Below are positions 47,176-56,219 of a stretch of 64,000 nt of DNA, in pieces. How positions within the stretch are numbered: the first letter of the stretch is position 1; every line of letters starts with the position of its first letter. The DNA comes from Flavobacterium fluviale (lineage in GTDB: Bacteria > Bacteroidota > Bacteroidia > Flavobacteriales > Flavobacteriaceae): contig NZ_CP030261.1 in NCBI RefSeq assembly GCF_003312915.1, positions 2,852,001 to 2,916,000 on the forward strand. Direction: 5' to 3'. The notes under the pieces were generated by a model that was given only the letters and a program-made list of their open reading frames with translations, had not been told where the DNA came from and searched no databases. The translations under genes and the position numbers were made by a program.

Positions 47176-47817
47176 TTGAAAGACACTGCCAAACATCAAG
47201 GACTTCGTAATCAATTAGTAAGCACTTTAGAACAAAAGGGAATTACTGATAGAGCGGTTTTAGAGGCGATAAAAAAAATCCCAAGACACCTTTTTTTGAA
47301 TTCAAGTTTTGAAGATTATGCTTATCAAGATAAGGCTTTTCCTATTGGAGCGGGACAAACTATTTCGCAGCCTTATACGGTTGCCTTTCAATCGCAGTTA
47401 TTAGAGGTTAAAAAAGACCACAAAATTCTAGAAATTGGAACTGGTTCTGGATATCAAACTGCTGTTTTGTTTAATCTTGGAGCAAAAGTTTATACTGTAG
47501 AAAGACAAAAAGAACTGTTTAAACAGACTTCTATTTTGTTTCCAAAATTGAATATTCGCCCAAAACATGTTTCTTTTGGCGATGGCTATAAAGGATTACC
47601 AAATTATGCTCCTTTCGACAGTATTATAGTTACAGCTGGTGCACCATTTATTCCACAGCCGTTAATGGCGCAGCTTAAAATAGGAGGAAGGCTTGTGATT
47701 CCACTTGGAGAAGATGTTCAGATTATGACTTTATTAATTAGAAAGAACGAAACGCAATTTGAAAAACATGAGTTTGGAGAATTTAGATTTGTTCCTTTAT
47801 TAGAAGATAAAAATTAA
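47176..47817 (+). CDS. pcm: Protein-L-isoaspartate O-methyltransferase
   Basis: Repairs isoaspartyl residues in aged proteins with S-adenosylmethionine. The protein is 213 residues. The start is a TTG at 47176: the family-like N-terminus KDTAKHQGLRNQLVSTLEQK starts there and no ATG exists until far inside. The motifs AFPIGAGQTISQPYTVAF, ILEIGTGSGYQTAVL (SAM binding) and FDSIIVTAGAP are intact. A perfect promoter and a bidirectional terminator enclose it as a single-gene transcript. Confidence 0.94.
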   Translation: MKDTAKHQGLRNQLVSTLEQKGITDRAVLEAIKKIPRHLFLNSSFEDYAYQDKAFPIGAGQTISQPYTVAFQSQLLEVKKDHKILEIGTGSGYQTAVLFNLGAKVYTVERQKELFKQTSILFPKLNIRPKHVSFGDGYKGLPNYAPFDSIIVTAGAPFIPQPLMAQLKIGGRLVIPLGEDVQIMTLLIRKNETQFEKHEFGEFRFVPLLEDKN

Positions 47818-47822
47818 AGAGA

Positions 47823-47844
47823 AAGCCCAGTTTATACTGGGCTT
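47823..47844. terminator. Bidirectional terminator between pcm and XRE-Fic gene
   Basis: AAGCCCAGT and ACTGGGCTT form a perfect 9-base stem around TTAT and are followed by a T-rich tract. It serves both convergent genes. Confidence 0.82.
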
Positions 47845-47847
47845 CTT

Positions 47848-48855
47848 TTATTTTTCGACTAATTGTATAGCCTTTTGTAGATTTTCCTTTTCAATTTTCA
47901 AGATATGATTAATAAAGATAGATTTATCGTTCTTAATTTTGCTTTCTTCTATTATAGATAAATATTCATCTATAGCATTTTGATTCTCTTCAACTGAAGC
48001 ATACACATAATCATGTTGAAGCAAAATCCAATTTAATATCAAATTTGATATTTGTAGATTTCCGTTTTCAAAAGGACTAATTTCGAGTACTTTTAAATGT
48101 GCTTCAGATGCAAGAATTATTGGATGAAGGTTATTTTTATGTGATTCATACCAATTAAAAAATAAATTCATTTCTCTTATAATCAACGAATCATTTTTAT
48201 ATTTTCCTGAATTTTCATTTCCAATTCCTTTAAATATTAGATTATGAATAAAGATCAATTCCTTTTCGTTTATTGATGTTTTCTTTTGACTTAAATCTTT
48301 AATGTACAATGTTGTTTCTGAAAAATTAATTGCTTCAAGATGATTCTGTATACTTTTTCCAGCAATAGTTGATCCATCATTTATAACAGATTTAGTTTCT
48401 TCTAATGTTAAACTGTTTCCGTTTAAACGAATGCTCTTAAAAATAAAATCTAATTCTAAAGTTTTTGAAATTTTGCGTAATTCAAAATGATTAAAAGATT
48501 GAATTTTATTTTTTAATATTTCGATCTCATCTAAAGTTGTTCGAATCGAAGGTGATAGAATAGTGTTAATTTCCTTTTCATTATTATGAATTTCTTGTTC
48601 AGCTAAAAGTAGAGCCTTCAAAGCAAATTCTTCATCACCAATTTCATAAAGTATTTTTTCTTTAAGCCAGGCAATCATTAAAGTTTCATAATCAATTTCT
48701 AAAAGTTGCGCTAATTTTGAAATCTGCTCTTTGGTCGGTTTTCGGGTTCCCGACTCAAATTTACTGATTAATGCTTGATCTATTTCAGCAAGCTGAGCCA
48801 GTTCACGGGTTTTTAAACCTTTTTGTTCTCTTGCATTTTTTAAAAGCGATTTCAT
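47848..48855 (-). CDS. XRE-type regulator fused to a degenerate Fic domain
   Basis: A 335-residue protein. Residues 1-60 are an XRE helix-turn-helix (LAQLAEIDQALISKFESGTRKPTKE). Residues about 100-300 follow the Fic fold (NSLTLEETKSVI; HNLIFKGIG; SGKYKN; LHPIILASEAHLKVLE) but the core HPFx(D/E)GNGRxxR reads SPFENGNLQISN at 260-271. So the catalytic histidine, the acidic metal ligand and both arginines are replaced. The inhibitory motif (S/T)xxxEG reads SIRLNG at 141-146 and lacks its glutamate. It is therefore a likely inactive Fic used as a sensor or regulator. The target is unknown. Confidence 0.85.
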   Translation of the reverse strand: MKSLLKNAREQKGLKTRELAQLAEIDQALISKFESGTRKPTKEQISKLAQLLEIDYETLMIAWLKEKILYEIGDEEFALKALLLAEQEIHNNEKEINTILSPSIRTTLDEIEILKNKIQSFNHFELRKISKTLELDFIFKSIRLNGNSLTLEETKSVINDGSTIAGKSIQNHLEAINFSETTLYIKDLSQKKTSINEKELIFIHNLIFKGIGNENSGKYKNDSLIIREMNLFFNWYESHKNNLHPIILASEAHLKVLEISPFENGNLQISNLILNWILLQHDYVYASVEENQNAIDEYLSIIEESKIKNDKSIFINHILKIEKENLQKAIQLVEK

Positions 48856-48901
48856 TTATGAATTATTTAGTCTTGACAGATTTGGTCATTTTTTTGTTTG
48901 T

Positions 48902-48932
48902 AATAAAAGCGACTTTAAAGGTCGCTTTTATT
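48902..48932. terminator. Terminator of the lipoprotein gene
   Basis: AATAAAAGCGAC (48902-48913) pairs fully with GTCGCTTTTATT (48921-48932) in the gap downstream of the minus-strand lipoprotein gene. On the minus strand the second arm ends in CTTTTATT. Confidence 0.75.
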
Positions 48933-48938
48933 AATCTT

Positions 48939-49580
48939 TTATTTTGGAGGTAAAGAACCGTCTTTTCTCATTTCTTTTACTACAGCCTGCATAATTGCAT
49001 CAACCGTTTGTCCTAAATCTGTAACATACTGCGATTCTGTCGTTCCTGTCCAGATTAATTTATTTTCTTTTAATGAAAAAATATTGGTTTCTACCATATA
49101 AGATGTTGTTTCCTGATAGTACCCTGGATCGTAAAAGGTTGGCGAATACATTCCGTACCAATTCCCAAAACCATAGCCATACATTCCTGTATACATTCCA
49201 TCAAAACCTCCGTAATACATTCCGGTATAAGTTCCTGGAACATAATTTGTTTCCTTTTCTTTGCTTACCAATCGCATTGTTATTACTCCGTCGAAATTTT
49301 CATCTTGAAGGATTTTTAACTTCTGCTCCTTTGTGAGGTCTTTTGTACTTTCGTTTAAATATTGGTATGAAGTTTTAAAAATTTCGTTACCAGCCGCAAT
49401 TCTGTTTTCTGTAACTCTTCGCGAAGCTTCATCTTTTACTAAAGCTACGACCAAAACTTTTTTGAAATTTTCTTGAGAAACGGTGATTTTAGGATCTCTC
49501 CAGCTGTTTACGATTGAAGTATTACTTGAACAACTTGAAAGTATAACTACAGCGAAAAACAAACATAAGTACTTTTTCAT
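48939..49580 (-). CDS. Lipoprotein of unknown function with a Gly/Tyr/Met-rich stretch
   Basis: A 213-residue lipoprotein with a clear lipobox (VVILSSCSSN, cysteine near residue 17). The mature protein starts IVNSWRDPKITVSQ, loosely like DUF4136-type lipoproteins. An unusual stretch around residues 115-150 repeats Tyr, Gly and Met (TGMYYGGFDGMYTGMYGYGF). The final third, ETNIFSLKENKLIWTGTTES, looks like an exported beta domain. Function is unknown. It is probably anchored in the outer membrane. A hairpin follows its stop codon. Confidence 0.85.
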   Translation of the reverse strand: MKKYLCLFFAVVILSSCSSNTSIVNSWRDPKITVSQENFKKVLVVALVKDEASRRVTENRIAAGNEIFKTSYQYLNESTKDLTKEQKLKILQDENFDGVITMRLVSKEKETNYVPGTYTGMYYGGFDGMYTGMYGYGFGNWYGMYSPTFYDPGYYQETTSYMVETNIFSLKENKLIWTGTTESQYVTDLGQTVDAIMQAVVKEMRKDGSLPPK

Positions 49581-49661
49581 ATTTTACAGTTAAATTGGTT
49601 ACAAGTAAAAATAACGATAAAATATTAATAAATAGGAATGTACGTAAATTAAAAAAGCTTT

Positions 49662-50117
49662 TTAGTTAAAAGCTTTTTTAATACGGTCTAAATCACGCTT
49701 AGTATCTTGTTCTTTCAGCGATTCTCGCTTGTCGTAATTTTTCTTTCCCTTACAAAGACCAATCTGAAGTTTTGCTAAGCCTTTTTCATTTGTGAACAAT
49801 TTCAGTGGCACAATAGTAAGTCCTTTTGCCTGAACACTTTTGTGAAGTGTTTTTAGTTCTTTTTTATTCAGAAGCAGTTTTCTTTCGCTTCTAGATTTAT
49901 GATTGAATTGATTTCCAAATGAATACTCTTCTATGTAAGTATTGATTGCAAAAAGCTCCATACCGCTAAACTCGCAAAAGCTTTCTGTAATGTTCGCTTT
50001 TCCTAAACGTATTGATTTGATTTCGGTACCCGCTAAAACAATTCCAGCAGTATACGTGTCGATTATTTCATAATCAAATCGGGCTCTTTTATTTAATATA
50101 TTGACTGATTTTAACAT
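49662..50117 (-). CDS. smpB: SsrA-binding protein SmpB
   Basis: Binds tmRNA and brings it to stalled ribosomes for trans-translation. The protein is 151 residues, the normal size. The N-terminal [20 protein letters not shown] and [21 protein letters not shown] are typical, followed by [20 protein letters not shown] and the basic C-terminal tail [20 protein letters not shown] that enters the decoding centre. An AAAAGCTTTT-type weak hairpin overlaps its stop codon. The tmRNA gene itself was not found in this window. Along with prfH it is a second ribosome-rescue gene here. Confidence 0.95.
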   Translation of the reverse strand: MLKSVNILNKRARFDYEIIDTYTAGIVLAGTEIKSIRLGKANITESFCEFSGMELFAINTYIEEYSFGNQFNHKSRSERKLLLNKKELKTLHKSVQAKGLTIVPLKLFTNEKGLAKLQIGLCKGKKNYDKRESLKEQDTKRDLDRIKKAFN

Positions 50118-50201
50118 AAGTGCAAATGTAAGACAAAATTGAAAAACTTTATGAAGAGCTAAGATAATTAAAGTTTTTTTTTAATCTATGATTTTAATCA
50201 G

Positions 50202-50231
50202 CTGCGACAAAAATGCTTCCTTTTAAGTTTG
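50202..50231 (+). promoter_or_regulatory. Possible promoter of the 50258 gene
   Basis: TAAGTTTG (50224-50231) fits TAnnTTTG, with CTG instead of TTG at 50202-50204 in the upstream position (19-base spacing). It lies 27 bases before the ATG. Confidence 0.55.
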
Positions 50232-50257
50232 CTTTATAATTCAAAAACAAAATTAAA

Positions 50258-50896
50258 ATGAAAAAAATTGTAACACTGGCAAGTATTGTATTAATTAGTT
50301 TAACTGCTAAAGCTCAAGATTCATCTCAGGGATTAAAAGGAGCTTGGTTTGCGACTTCTCAGTTTGGTTATCAGCAGACTAAAACGGCTGATTCAAAAAA
50401 TACAACTTTATCTGTACTGCCAATCGTTGGAACATTTGTAACGCCATCTGTTGCCGTGGGTGCTGGAGTTGGATATATTAATATCAAGGCAGATTCTGAT
50501 GCAGGAACAGCTGCGAAAACAGATTTGTTTGTTGCGCAGCCTTTAGTGAGAAAGTATTGGAATGTTGCGGGTTCTCTTTATTTCTTCGGACAGTTGGCAG
50601 TTCCAATCATTACTGGTAAAGAAAAAGAAAGTGAATTAAAAGTAAATCAGGTTGGTGTATCGTTATCAGGAGGTTTCGATTATTTTGTAACTAAAAATTT
50701 CTCTGTTGAGTTTTCTTATGACTTAGCCAACTTTACATCGACAACTATTGATCCAAAAACAGGAGATAAAACGACAGTTACTAATTTTGGTTTAGCGCAC
50801 GCAGCAAATGTTGATCCGTTTTATAATACAGCTTTAGGAGGAAGTAATCCTAATTTAACGTCTCCAATTTCTGTTGGATTTAAATTCTTATTCTAA
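50258..50896 (+). CDS. Outer-membrane beta-barrel protein
   Basis: A 212-residue exported protein with a signal peptide (MKKIVTLASIVLISLTAKAQ). The body alternates aromatic and small residues in a pattern of beta strands (FATSQFGYQQTKTADSK; VAVGAGVGYINIKADSD; VAQPLVRKYWNVAGSLYFFG), ending SVGFKFLF with the terminal phenylalanine usual for outer-membrane barrels. It belongs to the broad outer-membrane-beta-barrel class; ligand unknown. A promoter lies upstream and a terminator downstream, so it is a single-gene unit. Confidence 0.88.
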   Translation: MKKIVTLASIVLISLTAKAQDSSQGLKGAWFATSQFGYQQTKTADSKNTTLSVLPIVGTFVTPSVAVGAGVGYINIKADSDAGTAAKTDLFVAQPLVRKYWNVAGSLYFFGQLAVPIITGKEKESELKVNQVGVSLSGGFDYFVTKNFSVEFSYDLANFTSTTIDPKTGDKTTVTNFGLAHAANVDPFYNTALGGSNPNLTSPISVGFKFLF

Positions 50897-50949
50897 TTTA
50901 TTCTTTATTTGATTATCGTAAAATTCTATTTTAGTAATTTTGCAAAAAA

Positions 50950-50985
50950 GAAAGACCGTACTTTTTTATAGTACGGTCTTTTTAT
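50950..50985 (+). terminator. Terminator after the beta-barrel gene
   Basis: AAAGACCGTAC (50951-50961) and GTACGGTCTTT (50971-50981) form a perfect 11-base stem, followed by a T-rich tract just before the VF530 gene. Confidence 0.82.
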
Positions 50986-51003
50986 ATAATTTAAAGATAT
51001 AAA

Positions 51004-51234
51004 ATGCAAAATCAGTCCAAAGATCCTTTACACGGAATCACACTTCAAAAAATTGTAGAAACTTTAGTAGATCATTATGGTTTTGACACTTTAGGAGAAC
51101 TAATTCCAATTAAATGTTTTCAATCAAATCCTAGCATCAAATCAAGTCTTACTTTTTTAAGAAAAACAGACTGGGCGCGAAAAAAAGTCGAAGATCTTTA
51201 CGTAAAATCGTTACCTAAATTCTCTAATTTATAA
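51004..51234 (+). CDS. VF530-family small DNA-binding protein
   Basis: A 76-residue protein matching the VF530 (DUF2132) family, which is a compact, winged helix-like fold. Diagnostic segments are [20 protein letters not shown] and [23 protein letters not shown]. The family is annotated as DNA-binding on structural grounds; its physiological job is unknown. It ends with a six-base overlap with the convergent gene at 51229. Confidence 0.9.
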   Translation: MQNQSKDPLHGITLQKIVETLVDHYGFDTLGELIPIKCFQSNPSIKSSLTFLRKTDWARKKVEDLYVKSLPKFSNL

Positions 51235-51783
51235 TTTATACGAAATCATTACTCCGCCGCGGTAAGGAAGCCATTCGCCGCTCTTATTGTAGTTAGGTGC
51301 TTTATCGTATCTTCCAGGAGTTCCATCATTATAATAACCATGGTAAAAACCTTGATGCCAGCCTCCGCCAACGAAGAAGTCAAGTAAAAATTTATCACTT
51401 AATTTGAGATTGTAACCTATAGTGGCACCAAGTCTATAACCAAAACCATCTTCATATTTATTAGTATCCCAATAATTCCATTTTTGTAATTCATATTTGT
51501 CAGCACCTATATGGGCTCCAACATAGAAACCATTATATTTTTCTTTAAAATGGTAACGAACTTCTGGAGTTACAGTAACAAATTTCATAGGATTGTTTCC
51601 ATTAAAAGATTCCCAAAAAGAAGCCATAACGTCAACACTAAAGGTTGTTTTTTCTCCAATGCTAGTTTCGATTCCTACATTAGGGATGGCAAGTAAAGCG
51701 GTTGCTCCATTAAATTTTACAAAAGTCTGACTTTGTAACTGCAGACAAAATAAAAGAACAAATAAGGCAGGTATTTTTTTCAT
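51229..51783 (-). CDS. DUF3575-like outer-membrane protein
   Basis: A 184-residue exported protein with a signal peptide ([19 protein letters not shown]). The core [39 protein letters not shown] and [20 protein letters not shown] has the beta-strand pattern of DUF3575, a family of outer-membrane proteins in Bacteroidota. Ends in VMISYKL. Function unknown. It converges on the VF530 gene with a six-base overlap of the stop codons. Confidence 0.85.
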   Translation of the reverse strand: MKKIPALFVLLFCLQLQSQTFVKFNGATALLAIPNVGIETSIGEKTTFSVDVMASFWESFNGNNPMKFVTVTPEVRYHFKEKYNGFYVGAHIGADKYELQKWNYWDTNKYEDGFGYRLGATIGYNLKLSDKFLLDFFVGGGWHQGFYHGYYNDGTPGRYDKAPNYNKSGEWLPYRGGVMISYKL

Positions 51784-51895
51784 AAAGATGTTTTCAGGTT
51801 CAAAACGAGCTTTTTTTAGCCAATTTCGAGCGCAAATATAACGTATAATGATAAAGAACTATTGTGTAATAAGTTACTTTAACACGAATAAAAGT

Positions 51896-52444
51896 TTATC
51901 TTTCTAGTAATGAATAAATTACCTTATCTAGAAATTTTCCTTCATAAAATTCAGATTCTTTAAGATGCGCTTCTTTAGTAAATCCACACTTTTGAAGTAC
52001 TTTTTCTGAAGCATAATTTTCTGGATCGATAACTGCTTCAATTGAATGTAGTTTTAAATTTTCAAAACCATATTTTATCAATATGTTTACAGCTTCGGGA
52101 ATAATTCCTTTTCCATGAAATTCAGGCAGCAGCATGTAGCCAATTTCGGCACGATAATTTTCTGGCTGCATTCTGTAATAACCAATTATACCTAAAAGTT
52201 TCGGATTGTCTTTTAATGTAATTCCCCAGTTGATTCCCGTATTGTTTTCTATTTTTTCTTCTATCATGGCAATATGCGCCAAGGCATCTTCATTGTTTTT
52301 AACCAATGGTCTTGGGATATACTTCATGGTTTCTGGATTCGAACGTAATTCGAATACTTCATTAACGTCATCGTTTGTGATTCTTCTCAAAACTAAACGC
52401 TCTGTTTCGATTACAGGAAATGGATGGAAGTTGAACTCTAACAT
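51896..52444 (-). CDS. GNAT N-acetyltransferase, RimJ/RimL type
   Basis: A 182-residue acetyltransferase. It has the GNAT fold: ETERLVLRRITNDDVNEVFE at the start, WGITLKDNPKLLGIIGYY, and AEIGYMLLPEFHGKGIIPEA with acetyl-CoA-binding (normally QxxGxG/A). The family acetylates alpha-amino groups of ribosomal proteins or small molecules; the substrate cannot be told. Its ATG overlaps the stop codon of the downstream-coded aldose-epimerase gene by one base, so the two minus-strand genes are coupled (epimerase first). Confidence 0.9.
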   Translation of the reverse strand: MLEFNFHPFPVIETERLVLRRITNDDVNEVFELRSNPETMKYIPRPLVKNNEDALAHIAMIEEKIENNTGINWGITLKDNPKLLGIIGYYRMQPENYRAEIGYMLLPEFHGKGIIPEAVNILIKYGFENLKLHSIEAVIDPENYASEKVLQKCGFTKEAHLKESEFYEGKFLDKVIYSLLER

Positions 52445-53295
52445 TATAATACTTTTATGCTAAATTGTGAACGAAAGTTTTGGCCGGCATCTAAAACCAA
52501 AATACCTTCTTTTTTAAATAAATCAACCGAATTGTGTGCCGTATCAGAATAACCAAACCAAGGTTCAATACAAATAAAAGGAGCATTTTCTTTTGTCCAA
52601 ATACCCAAGCTTGGAAAATCTTTATAATCTACTTGAATGTAAGGATTAGCATTTTTTAAAATAGTTAAAGATTTTGATTCTACTGTTTTAAACACTAAAG
52701 CATCGTTTTTAAATAATTCGTAATTTAATGGTATAATGCCATCGCTGGTTTCCAGTACTTTGGTTTTAGATGAAATTAAATCATTTTCTAGAAGATTATA
52801 TTTTAGGTTTTCTTCTTTTTCAAATTTAATAGCATAATCTTCAAAATTATCTGGCAGTGCAATTGCAGGGTGCGCACCAATTGAAAAAGGCATTTTTTCT
52901 TCTCCCTTATTTATTACTTTATACTCTAAATCCAATGAATTTTCATTTAGCGTATAAATAATCTGTAACTCAAATTCAAAAGGGTATTTTTTTAAGGTTT
53001 CCTCAGAAGACTTCAGCGAGAAAACAGCCTTGTTTTCAGTTTTATCAATTAACTCAAATTCCATATCACGAGCAAAACCGTGACGGGACAAGTTGTATTC
53101 TTGGTCTTTTATTTTGTAAGTGTTATTTTTTAAAGTACCTACTATTGGGAAAAGAACAGGTGAGTGTTTTCCCCAAAAATCTGGGTTTCCTTCCCAGATA
53201 TATTCATTGTTTTGATTGTCTTTTATAGAGAATAGTTCAGCTCCAGAATGTTTTACGGAAGCTGTTAGTGCTGAATTTGAGATAGTTGTCGTCAA
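52444..53295 (-). CDS. Aldose 1-epimerase family protein
   Basis: A 283-residue mutarotase-like protein. Motifs: NEYIWEGNPDFWGKHSPVLF, SRHGFARDMEF, FSIGAHPAIALP (the SxGxHP histidine) and LGIWTKENAPFICIEPWFGY (the catalytic glutamate in EPW). It interconverts anomers of a sugar, possibly glucose-6-phosphate-type or galactose-type. It is the first gene of a two-gene minus-strand operon with the GNAT gene. Divergent from the M1 peptidase gene across 185 bases. Confidence 0.9.
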   Translation of the reverse strand: MTTTISNSALTASVKHSGAELFSIKDNQNNEYIWEGNPDFWGKHSPVLFPIVGTLKNNTYKIKDQEYNLSRHGFARDMEFELIDKTENKAVFSLKSSEETLKKYPFEFELQIIYTLNENSLDLEYKVINKGEEKMPFSIGAHPAIALPDNFEDYAIKFEKEENLKYNLLENDLISSKTKVLETSDGIIPLNYELFKNDALVFKTVESKSLTILKNANPYIQVDYKDFPSLGIWTKENAPFICIEPWFGYSDTAHNSVDLFKKEGILVLDAGQNFRSQFSIKVL

Positions 53296-53480
53296 AATAT
53301 ATGGTGTAAAATAATTGTTTTTTAAAGAGATGTAAATATATTTTATAAAATTTAGTTTTCTTATAAAATGAGCTAAATTATTTTATTGATAAAATTTTGC
53401 TAAAATTGAATTTATGTTTGGAATTTTCTCTGTAAATAGCTTTTTTTTTCATTAATTTGCTACATAAACAGCTAAAAAAT

Positions 53481-55751
53481 ATGAAAAAGCAATGTGCAAA
53501 AGCCATTTTAACCGCGGCTTTATTTTTTGGGATTTCATCGGTCTGGGCGCAGCAAACTCCGTCAGCGACAGCAGCAAATCCGGTAAATAATTATAATTAT
53601 CATGATGCGTTTGGTCCGCATTTTTACACAAAAAATGCAACTACAACCCGTGCAGCAAGTGGTCAGCCAGGACCAGAATATTGGCAGAATAGAGCCGATT
53701 ATCAAATCACAGCAAAATTAAATGCTACTACAAATGAAATTGTAGGAACAGATGAAATTACCTATACAAATAATAGTCCGGATAAATTGTCATTTGTGTG
53801 GTTGAATTTAGATCAGAACTTGTTTAAAGAGGATTCTAGAGGAAATGCTGTTGTGCCTTTGACAGGAAGCCGTAATGGAGCTCAAGGTCAAGTTTTTGAC
53901 GGTGGAAATAAAATTAAGTCAGTAAAAGTAACGGCTGTTGGAAAAAAGAAAACAGAAGTTGACGCGAAATATATTGTTACAGATACAAGAATGCAGATTT
54001 TTCTTCCAGAAGAATTGGCTGCAAAAGGAGCTTCTGTAAAAATTAAAATCGAATTTTCATTTATTGCGCCTTTTGAAGGTTCAGACAGAATGGGGGTTTT
54101 AGAAACTAAAAACGGAAAAATCTTTACAATCGCACAATGGTATCCTCGTATGTGTGTTTATGATGACGTAAGAGGCTGGAATACAGCGCCATATTTGGGG
54201 GCTTCTGAGTTCTATTTAGAATATGGTGATTTTGATGTGAAATTAACAGTTCCTGGAAATCATTATGTTGTAGCTTCTGGAGAATTATTAAATGGTCAGG
54301 AAGTATTTTCTAGTGATCAATTCAAAAAATATAAAGAAGCATCTGACAGCGATAAAACAGTTACAATTCGTTCTGAACAAGATGTAAATGCTACAGCAAA
54401 TACAAACGCTGGAACAGAAAAAACATGGCATTATAAAATAAAAAATGCACGTGATTTTTCTTGGGCATCGTCTCCAGCTTTCATTTTAGATGGAGCAAAA
54501 ATAAACTTACCTAGCGGTAAAAAATCTTTAGCATTATCTGCTTATCCGGTAGAAAGTGCAGGCCAGGCTGCTTACGGACGTTCGACAGAATACGTAAAGG
54601 CTTCGATCGAGCATTACTCTAAACAATGGTTCGAATATCCTTATCCAGCTGCGACAAACGTTGCAGGAAATGAAGGCGGAATGGAATATCCTGGAATTGT
54701 TTTCTGTGGATGGAAATCGAAAGGAGCAGATTTATGGGGAGTTACAGATCACGAATTTGGTCATATCTGGTTTCCAATGATTGTTGGTTCAAACGAAAGA
54801 TTGTTCGGCTGGATGGACGAAGGATTTAATACTTTTATCAATTCATTGAGTACTGCAGCATTTAATAATGGAGAATACAAAGAACCTGCAACAGATTTAC
54901 ATGAATCGGCAGAATCTTTTACGCGTCCTGATTTAGAAACTATTATGAGTTCACCTGATAACATGAAAGAAAAGAATATCGGAATGTTATGTTACTTTAA
55001 ACCAAGTGCAGGTCTTATTCTTTTAAGAGAGCAGGTTTTAGGAAAAGAACGTTTTGATATTGCTTTTAGAACTTATATCGAACGCTGGGCTTACAAACAT
55101 CCGCAGCCAGATGATTTCTTTAGGTCAATGGAAAATGTTGCCGGAGAAGACTTAAGCTGGTTCTGGAGAAGCTGGTACGTAAATAACTGGAGATTTGATC
55201 AAGGAATCAATTCTATTAAATATTTAAAAAACGATCCTGCACAAGGAGCAGTTATTACTGTTGAAAATTTTGATAAAATGCCAATGCCGATTGTTTTAGA
55301 TGTTAAAACAAAAAGCGGAAAAGTTACAAGAGTAAATCTGCCTGTAGAAATATGGCAGCGTAATAAAAGCTGGTCTTTCAAACATAATTCGACAGAAGAA
55401 ATTGAAAGTATAACTCTTGATCCTGATCATGTTTTCCCAGATAATAATGAATCAAATAATGTATGGACTGCTGGAAAAGGTAAAATCGAAAAAGCTATTA
55501 TAATCGATGGATTTTTAGGAAGCTATGTTACAGCTAAATCGCCTTTAACTATTAATTTGGTAGATAAAAACAGTGTTTTAACTGCTGAACTTCCAAACTA
55601 TCCTAGTTTTGCTTTAGATCCTGTTCCAAATGAAAAAGATACTTTTGAATCGCCTAGAGCGGGATTAAGATTCAAATTTAACGCAGCTAAAACTGGTTTC
55701 GACATGACAATTTTAGGAAATGGACAAGTAATGCAGTTTACTAAAAAATAA
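53481..55751 (+). CDS. M1-family metallopeptidase
   Basis: A 756-residue zinc aminopeptidase. ATG 53481 gives a signal peptide ([24 protein letters not shown]); the in-frame TTG at 53457 does not improve it. The zinc motif is HEFGH (H424-H428) with the third ligand E447 in WMDEG. The [10 protein letters not shown] motif replaces GAMEN. The rest is a helical C-terminal domain plus beta domain, without a type A or type B sorting signal. It acts in the periplasm or at the envelope; its substrates are unknown. A perfect terminator follows. Confidence 0.93.
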   Translation: MKKQCAKAILTAALFFGISSVWAQQTPSATAANPVNNYNYHDAFGPHFYTKNATTTRAASGQPGPEYWQNRADYQITAKLNATTNEIVGTDEITYTNNSPDKLSFVWLNLDQNLFKEDSRGNAVVPLTGSRNGAQGQVFDGGNKIKSVKVTAVGKKKTEVDAKYIVTDTRMQIFLPEELAAKGASVKIKIEFSFIAPFEGSDRMGVLETKNGKIFTIAQWYPRMCVYDDVRGWNTAPYLGASEFYLEYGDFDVKLTVPGNHYVVASGELLNGQEVFSSDQFKKYKEASDSDKTVTIRSEQDVNATANTNAGTEKTWHYKIKNARDFSWASSPAFILDGAKINLPSGKKSLALSAYPVESAGQAAYGRSTEYVKASIEHYSKQWFEYPYPAATNVAGNEGGMEYPGIVFCGWKSKGADLWGVTDHEFGHIWFPMIVGSNERLFGWMDEGFNTFINSLSTAAFNNGEYKEPATDLHESAESFTRPDLETIMSSPDNMKEKNIGMLCYFKPSAGLILLREQVLGKERFDIAFRTYIERWAYKHPQPDDFFRSMENVAGEDLSWFWRSWYVNNWRFDQGINSIKYLKNDPAQGAVITVENFDKMPMPIVLDVKTKSGKVTRVNLPVEIWQRNKSWSFKHNSTEEIESITLDPDHVFPDNNESNNVWTAGKGKIEKAIIIDGFLGSYVTAKSPLTINLVDKNSVLTAELPNYPSFALDPVPNEKDTFESPRAGLRFKFNAAKTGFDMTILGNGQVMQFTKK

Positions 55752-55775
55752 TATTTAAGGTTTTAAAATATTAAG

Positions 55776-55812
55776 AACCCGATAATTAGAAATAATTATC
55801 GGGTTTTATTTT
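55776..55812 (+). terminator. Terminator after the M1 peptidase gene
   Basis: AACCCGATAATTA (55776-55788) and TAATTATCGGGTT (55793-55805) form a perfect 13-base stem with a GAAA loop and a T-rich tail. Confidence 0.88.
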
Positions 55813-55861
55813 GTGGTATATTAACAAAACCAAAAAAAAATGTTAGTTTTTTATTTTTTTG

Positions 55862-55891
55862 TTTTGAAAATAAAAAAATAATGTACTTTTG
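55862..55891 (+). promoter_or_regulatory. Promoter of the arginine operon
   Basis: TACTTTTG at 55884-55891 is a perfect -7 element. A TTTTG sits at 55862-55866, 17 bases upstream, slightly short of 19. Transcription would start at about 55897, at the ATG of the short ORF, making that ORF leaderless. Confidence 0.75.
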
Positions 55892-55896
55892 CACCG

Positions 55897-55983
55897 ATGA
55901 ATAAAATAAGTTTACATATAACTTCTTTGTCACGGACAAACTCACCGATTACTTCTCCCGAAGTACGGACATTATCTCTATAG
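55897..55983 (+). CDS. 28-residue ORF, possible leader peptide of the arginine operon
   Basis: An ATG frame of 28 codons that begins at the expected transcription start. It begins MNKISLHITS and ends EVRTLSL. Two arginine codons are both CGG, a rare codon in this AT-rich genome, each followed by ACA (threonine). A translated leader before arginine genes would fit attenuation, but there is no arginine run. ATGAATAAA at its start is complementary to TTTATTCAT at 56012-56020. The peptide may not be made. Confidence 0.4.
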   Translation: MNKISLHITSLSRTNSPITSPEVRTLSL

Positions 55984-56063
55984 TATCCACTGAGTTTTAT
56001 AGCCGTATATTTATTCATATCCATTTTTCATTTTGAAATCACATAATTTGTCCATTGGACAAA
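55926..56063 (+). promoter_or_regulatory. Two TTTGTCC palindromes in the arginine leader
   Basis: TTTGTC-ACG-GACAAA (55926-55940) and TTTGTCCA-T-TGGACAAA (56047-56063) are both perfect inverted repeats. They share GGACAAAC, so the arm of one could pair with the other. They may be two operators for a repressor, or alternative RNA hairpins. The rest of the 55984-56219 stretch shows no reliable ORF. Confidence 0.55.
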
Positions 56064-56219
56064 CATATCCTAAAAGTATTTATTATTTTGTAAATTTTCT
56101 GAATCAACTTTTTGATTTTGAAGATGTTACTTCTATTTTGCTTAATTTTATTGGATTCAATTCTGGATTTCAAACCAAACAATATTCTTTAATTTTTAAC
56201 TCTAACTTCAATTATTGAA

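Noticed and set aside
48530..48550. tRNA T-loop-like word TTGTTCGAATC
   Set aside because: It lies inside the XRE-Fic coding frame and no acceptor or anticodon stem can be formed around it.
56033..56218. 61-codon ORF in the arginine leader with a TTG start
   Set aside because: Phenylalanine- and asparagine-rich frame typical of AT-rich non-coding DNA; overlaps the palindromic leader and has no promoter or family likeness.
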